Positions 12,536 to 13,243 of a DNA stretch of 13,243 nucleotides are shown here, one piece after another (the stretch's first letter is position 1; each line of letters starts with the position of its first letter). The DNA is from an uncultured Clostridia bacterium. Its GTDB lineage: Bacteria; Bacillota; Clostridia; Christensenellales; UBA1242. A program made the translations under genes and the position numbers. Where the stretch lies: contig CAMOEU010000010.1 of the NCBI GenBank assembly GCA_946612575.1, forward strand, positions 1 to 13,243. Reading direction: 5' to 3'. Under the pieces are notes generated by a model, which saw nothing but the letters and a program-made list of their open reading frames with translations, was not told the origin of the DNA and did not search any database.

Positions 12536-13243
12536 ATGAGTGAGTACATAGAAAAGTTTATACATTATTTTACTGACCAAGGTGTTTCAAGGGGAGTCGC
12601 AATAACTTATCTTGTTGTTTCAGCTCTTATTGTTGTGATGGCAATAGTCGCTCTTGTGATGAGAATAATTGTTATTATCAATTATCAAGAAGGAAACAAA
12701 AAAGAGACAAAAAGCGGAAGAAATGGTTGTGATATAGCCAGAGAAATGCTGGATAAAGCAGGACTTAGCGATGTCAAAATCGAAAAAGCTGGATGGTTTA
12801 GAGCTTTCTTTATCGGAAACTGCTATAGTATTACTAAAAATACAATTTTCCTTCGTAAAGGGATTATCAATTCAAACTCTGTCACATCAGTTGCTCTTGC
12901 ACTTCAAAAAGTTGGGGTTGCAAAGCTTTGCAGAAATGGAAGTAAAACTGCAAAAACAAGAAATATTATGCAAATCGTGAGCTTGGTTGGACCAATTTTG
13001 TTTGTCCCTGTTGTTCTTTTAGGATTTGTTCTTGATTTTGTTTTGTTTAAAGTTTTTGGTGTTTTCTCAATAGTGGGAATTGCAGTTGGACTTTTCCTTG
13101 TGCTTGCAGGGTTTATTGAAAGAATGTTGACTGTTCCTGTTGAGAAAAAGGCAAACGAAATGGCTCTTTCAATGATCAAAGAAACGGGTGTTTTGGATGA
13201 CGAAGAAATTGAAGTTGTCAAAAAAGTTTTCAAAGCATATATA
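12536..13243 (+). CDS. YugP-like membrane protein lacking zinc-peptidase residues, 3'-truncated
   Basis: 236 codons are visible and the frame runs off the right edge without a stop. The layout follows the YugP/COG2738 membrane zinc-peptidase family: an N-terminal helix (23-48), then SGRNGCDIAREMLDKAGLSDVKIE (60-83) matching the family's SGxxGAEAAxxxLxxxGxxDVxVE, a core, two membrane helices (about 147-192), and the signature TVPVEKKANEMAL (199-211) near an E-x-VKKVxKA end. The catalytic part is gone: where the family has AAHExGHAIQH this protein has ALQKVGVAKLC (122-132), so both zinc His and the catalytic Glu are replaced. The LTDHYDP region reads IGNCYSI. The frame is intact, so it looks like a maintained non-enzymatic relative rather than a decayed gene. 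GAGGTGG precedes the ATG by four bases. Family assignment is by remembered sequence, fairly sure. Confidence 0.8.
   Translation, partial: MSEYIEKFIHYFTDQGVSRGVAITYLVVSALIVVMAIVALVMRIIVIINYQEGNKKETKSGRNGCDIAREMLDKAGLSDVKIEKAGWFRAFFIGNCYSITKNTIFLRKGIINSNSVTSVALALQKVGVAKLCRNGSKTAKTRNIMQIVSLVGPILFVPVVLLGFVLDFVLFKVFGVFSIVGIAVGLFLVLAGFIERMLTVPVEKKANEMALSMIKETGVLDDEEIEVVKKVFKAYI

Noticed and set aside
12904..13233. Minus-strand open frame of 109 codons at the right edge, and a 69-codon plus-strand frame at 12771
   Set aside because: Both overlap the YugP-like gene, which has a ribosome site, promoter and family motifs; these two are shadows.
1..13243. CRISPR array, IS element or phage module
   Set aside because: No regularly spaced repeats, transposase, integrase or phage structural genes were seen on either strand.

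Overview
The window looks like a piece of chromosome from a low-GC, Gram-positive-type bacterium, most likely an uncultured gut-type Clostridia member. The basis is strong A+T richness, AGGAGG-type ribosome sites, tight intrinsic terminators after almost every transcription unit, a tRNA gene with an encoded CCA end, and the protein families present (UgtP/MGDG-synthase-like glycosyltransferase, a YugP-fold membrane protein). The lineage is inferred, not shown. No phage, IS, CRISPR or plasmid gene is visible.

Layout, left to right: (1) the 3' end of an unrecognised cytoplasmic protein gene (to 901) with a terminator; (2) tRNA-Ser(UGA) at 1012-1099; (3) a MATE/flippase-like transporter (1188-2468) with more A+T-rich codon use; (4) a two-gene operon of a single-pass membrane protein and an MscS-family mechanosensitive channel (2625-4406); (5) a 391-residue protein with two HEPN motifs, a candidate single-chain RNase (4494-5669). 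Then, on the minus strand, (6) a GT28 glycolipid glycosyltransferase followed by an unknown polytopic membrane protein (8046-5693), sharing a bidirectional terminator with the HEPN gene. Back on the plus strand: (7) a short-chain dehydrogenase (8191-8985), divergent from the glycosyltransferase; (8) an unrecognised protein with a possible alpha/beta-hydrolase fold and Cys nucleophile (9077-10132); (9) an AqpZ-type aquaporin (10238-10993); (10) a PnuC-like transporter overlapping by ATGA with a Pr6Pr/AIG1-like membrane protein (11087-12483); (11) a gene running off the right edge (12536 on) for a YugP-like membrane zinc-peptidase relative whose zinc-binding residues have been lost.

Most units are mono- or bicistronic, each with its own sigma-A-like promoter and terminator. 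The dominant theme is the cell envelope: transport, osmotic balance (MscS and aquaporin), membrane glycolipid synthesis and several orphan membrane proteins. Two genes merit most attention: the tandem-HEPN protein and the dead YugP-like protein. A further pattern is that at least three genes have a -10 box only 6-8 nt before the ATG and no Shine-Dalgarno, so they appear to be read from leaderless mRNAs. No coding-free stretch exceeds 160 bases.
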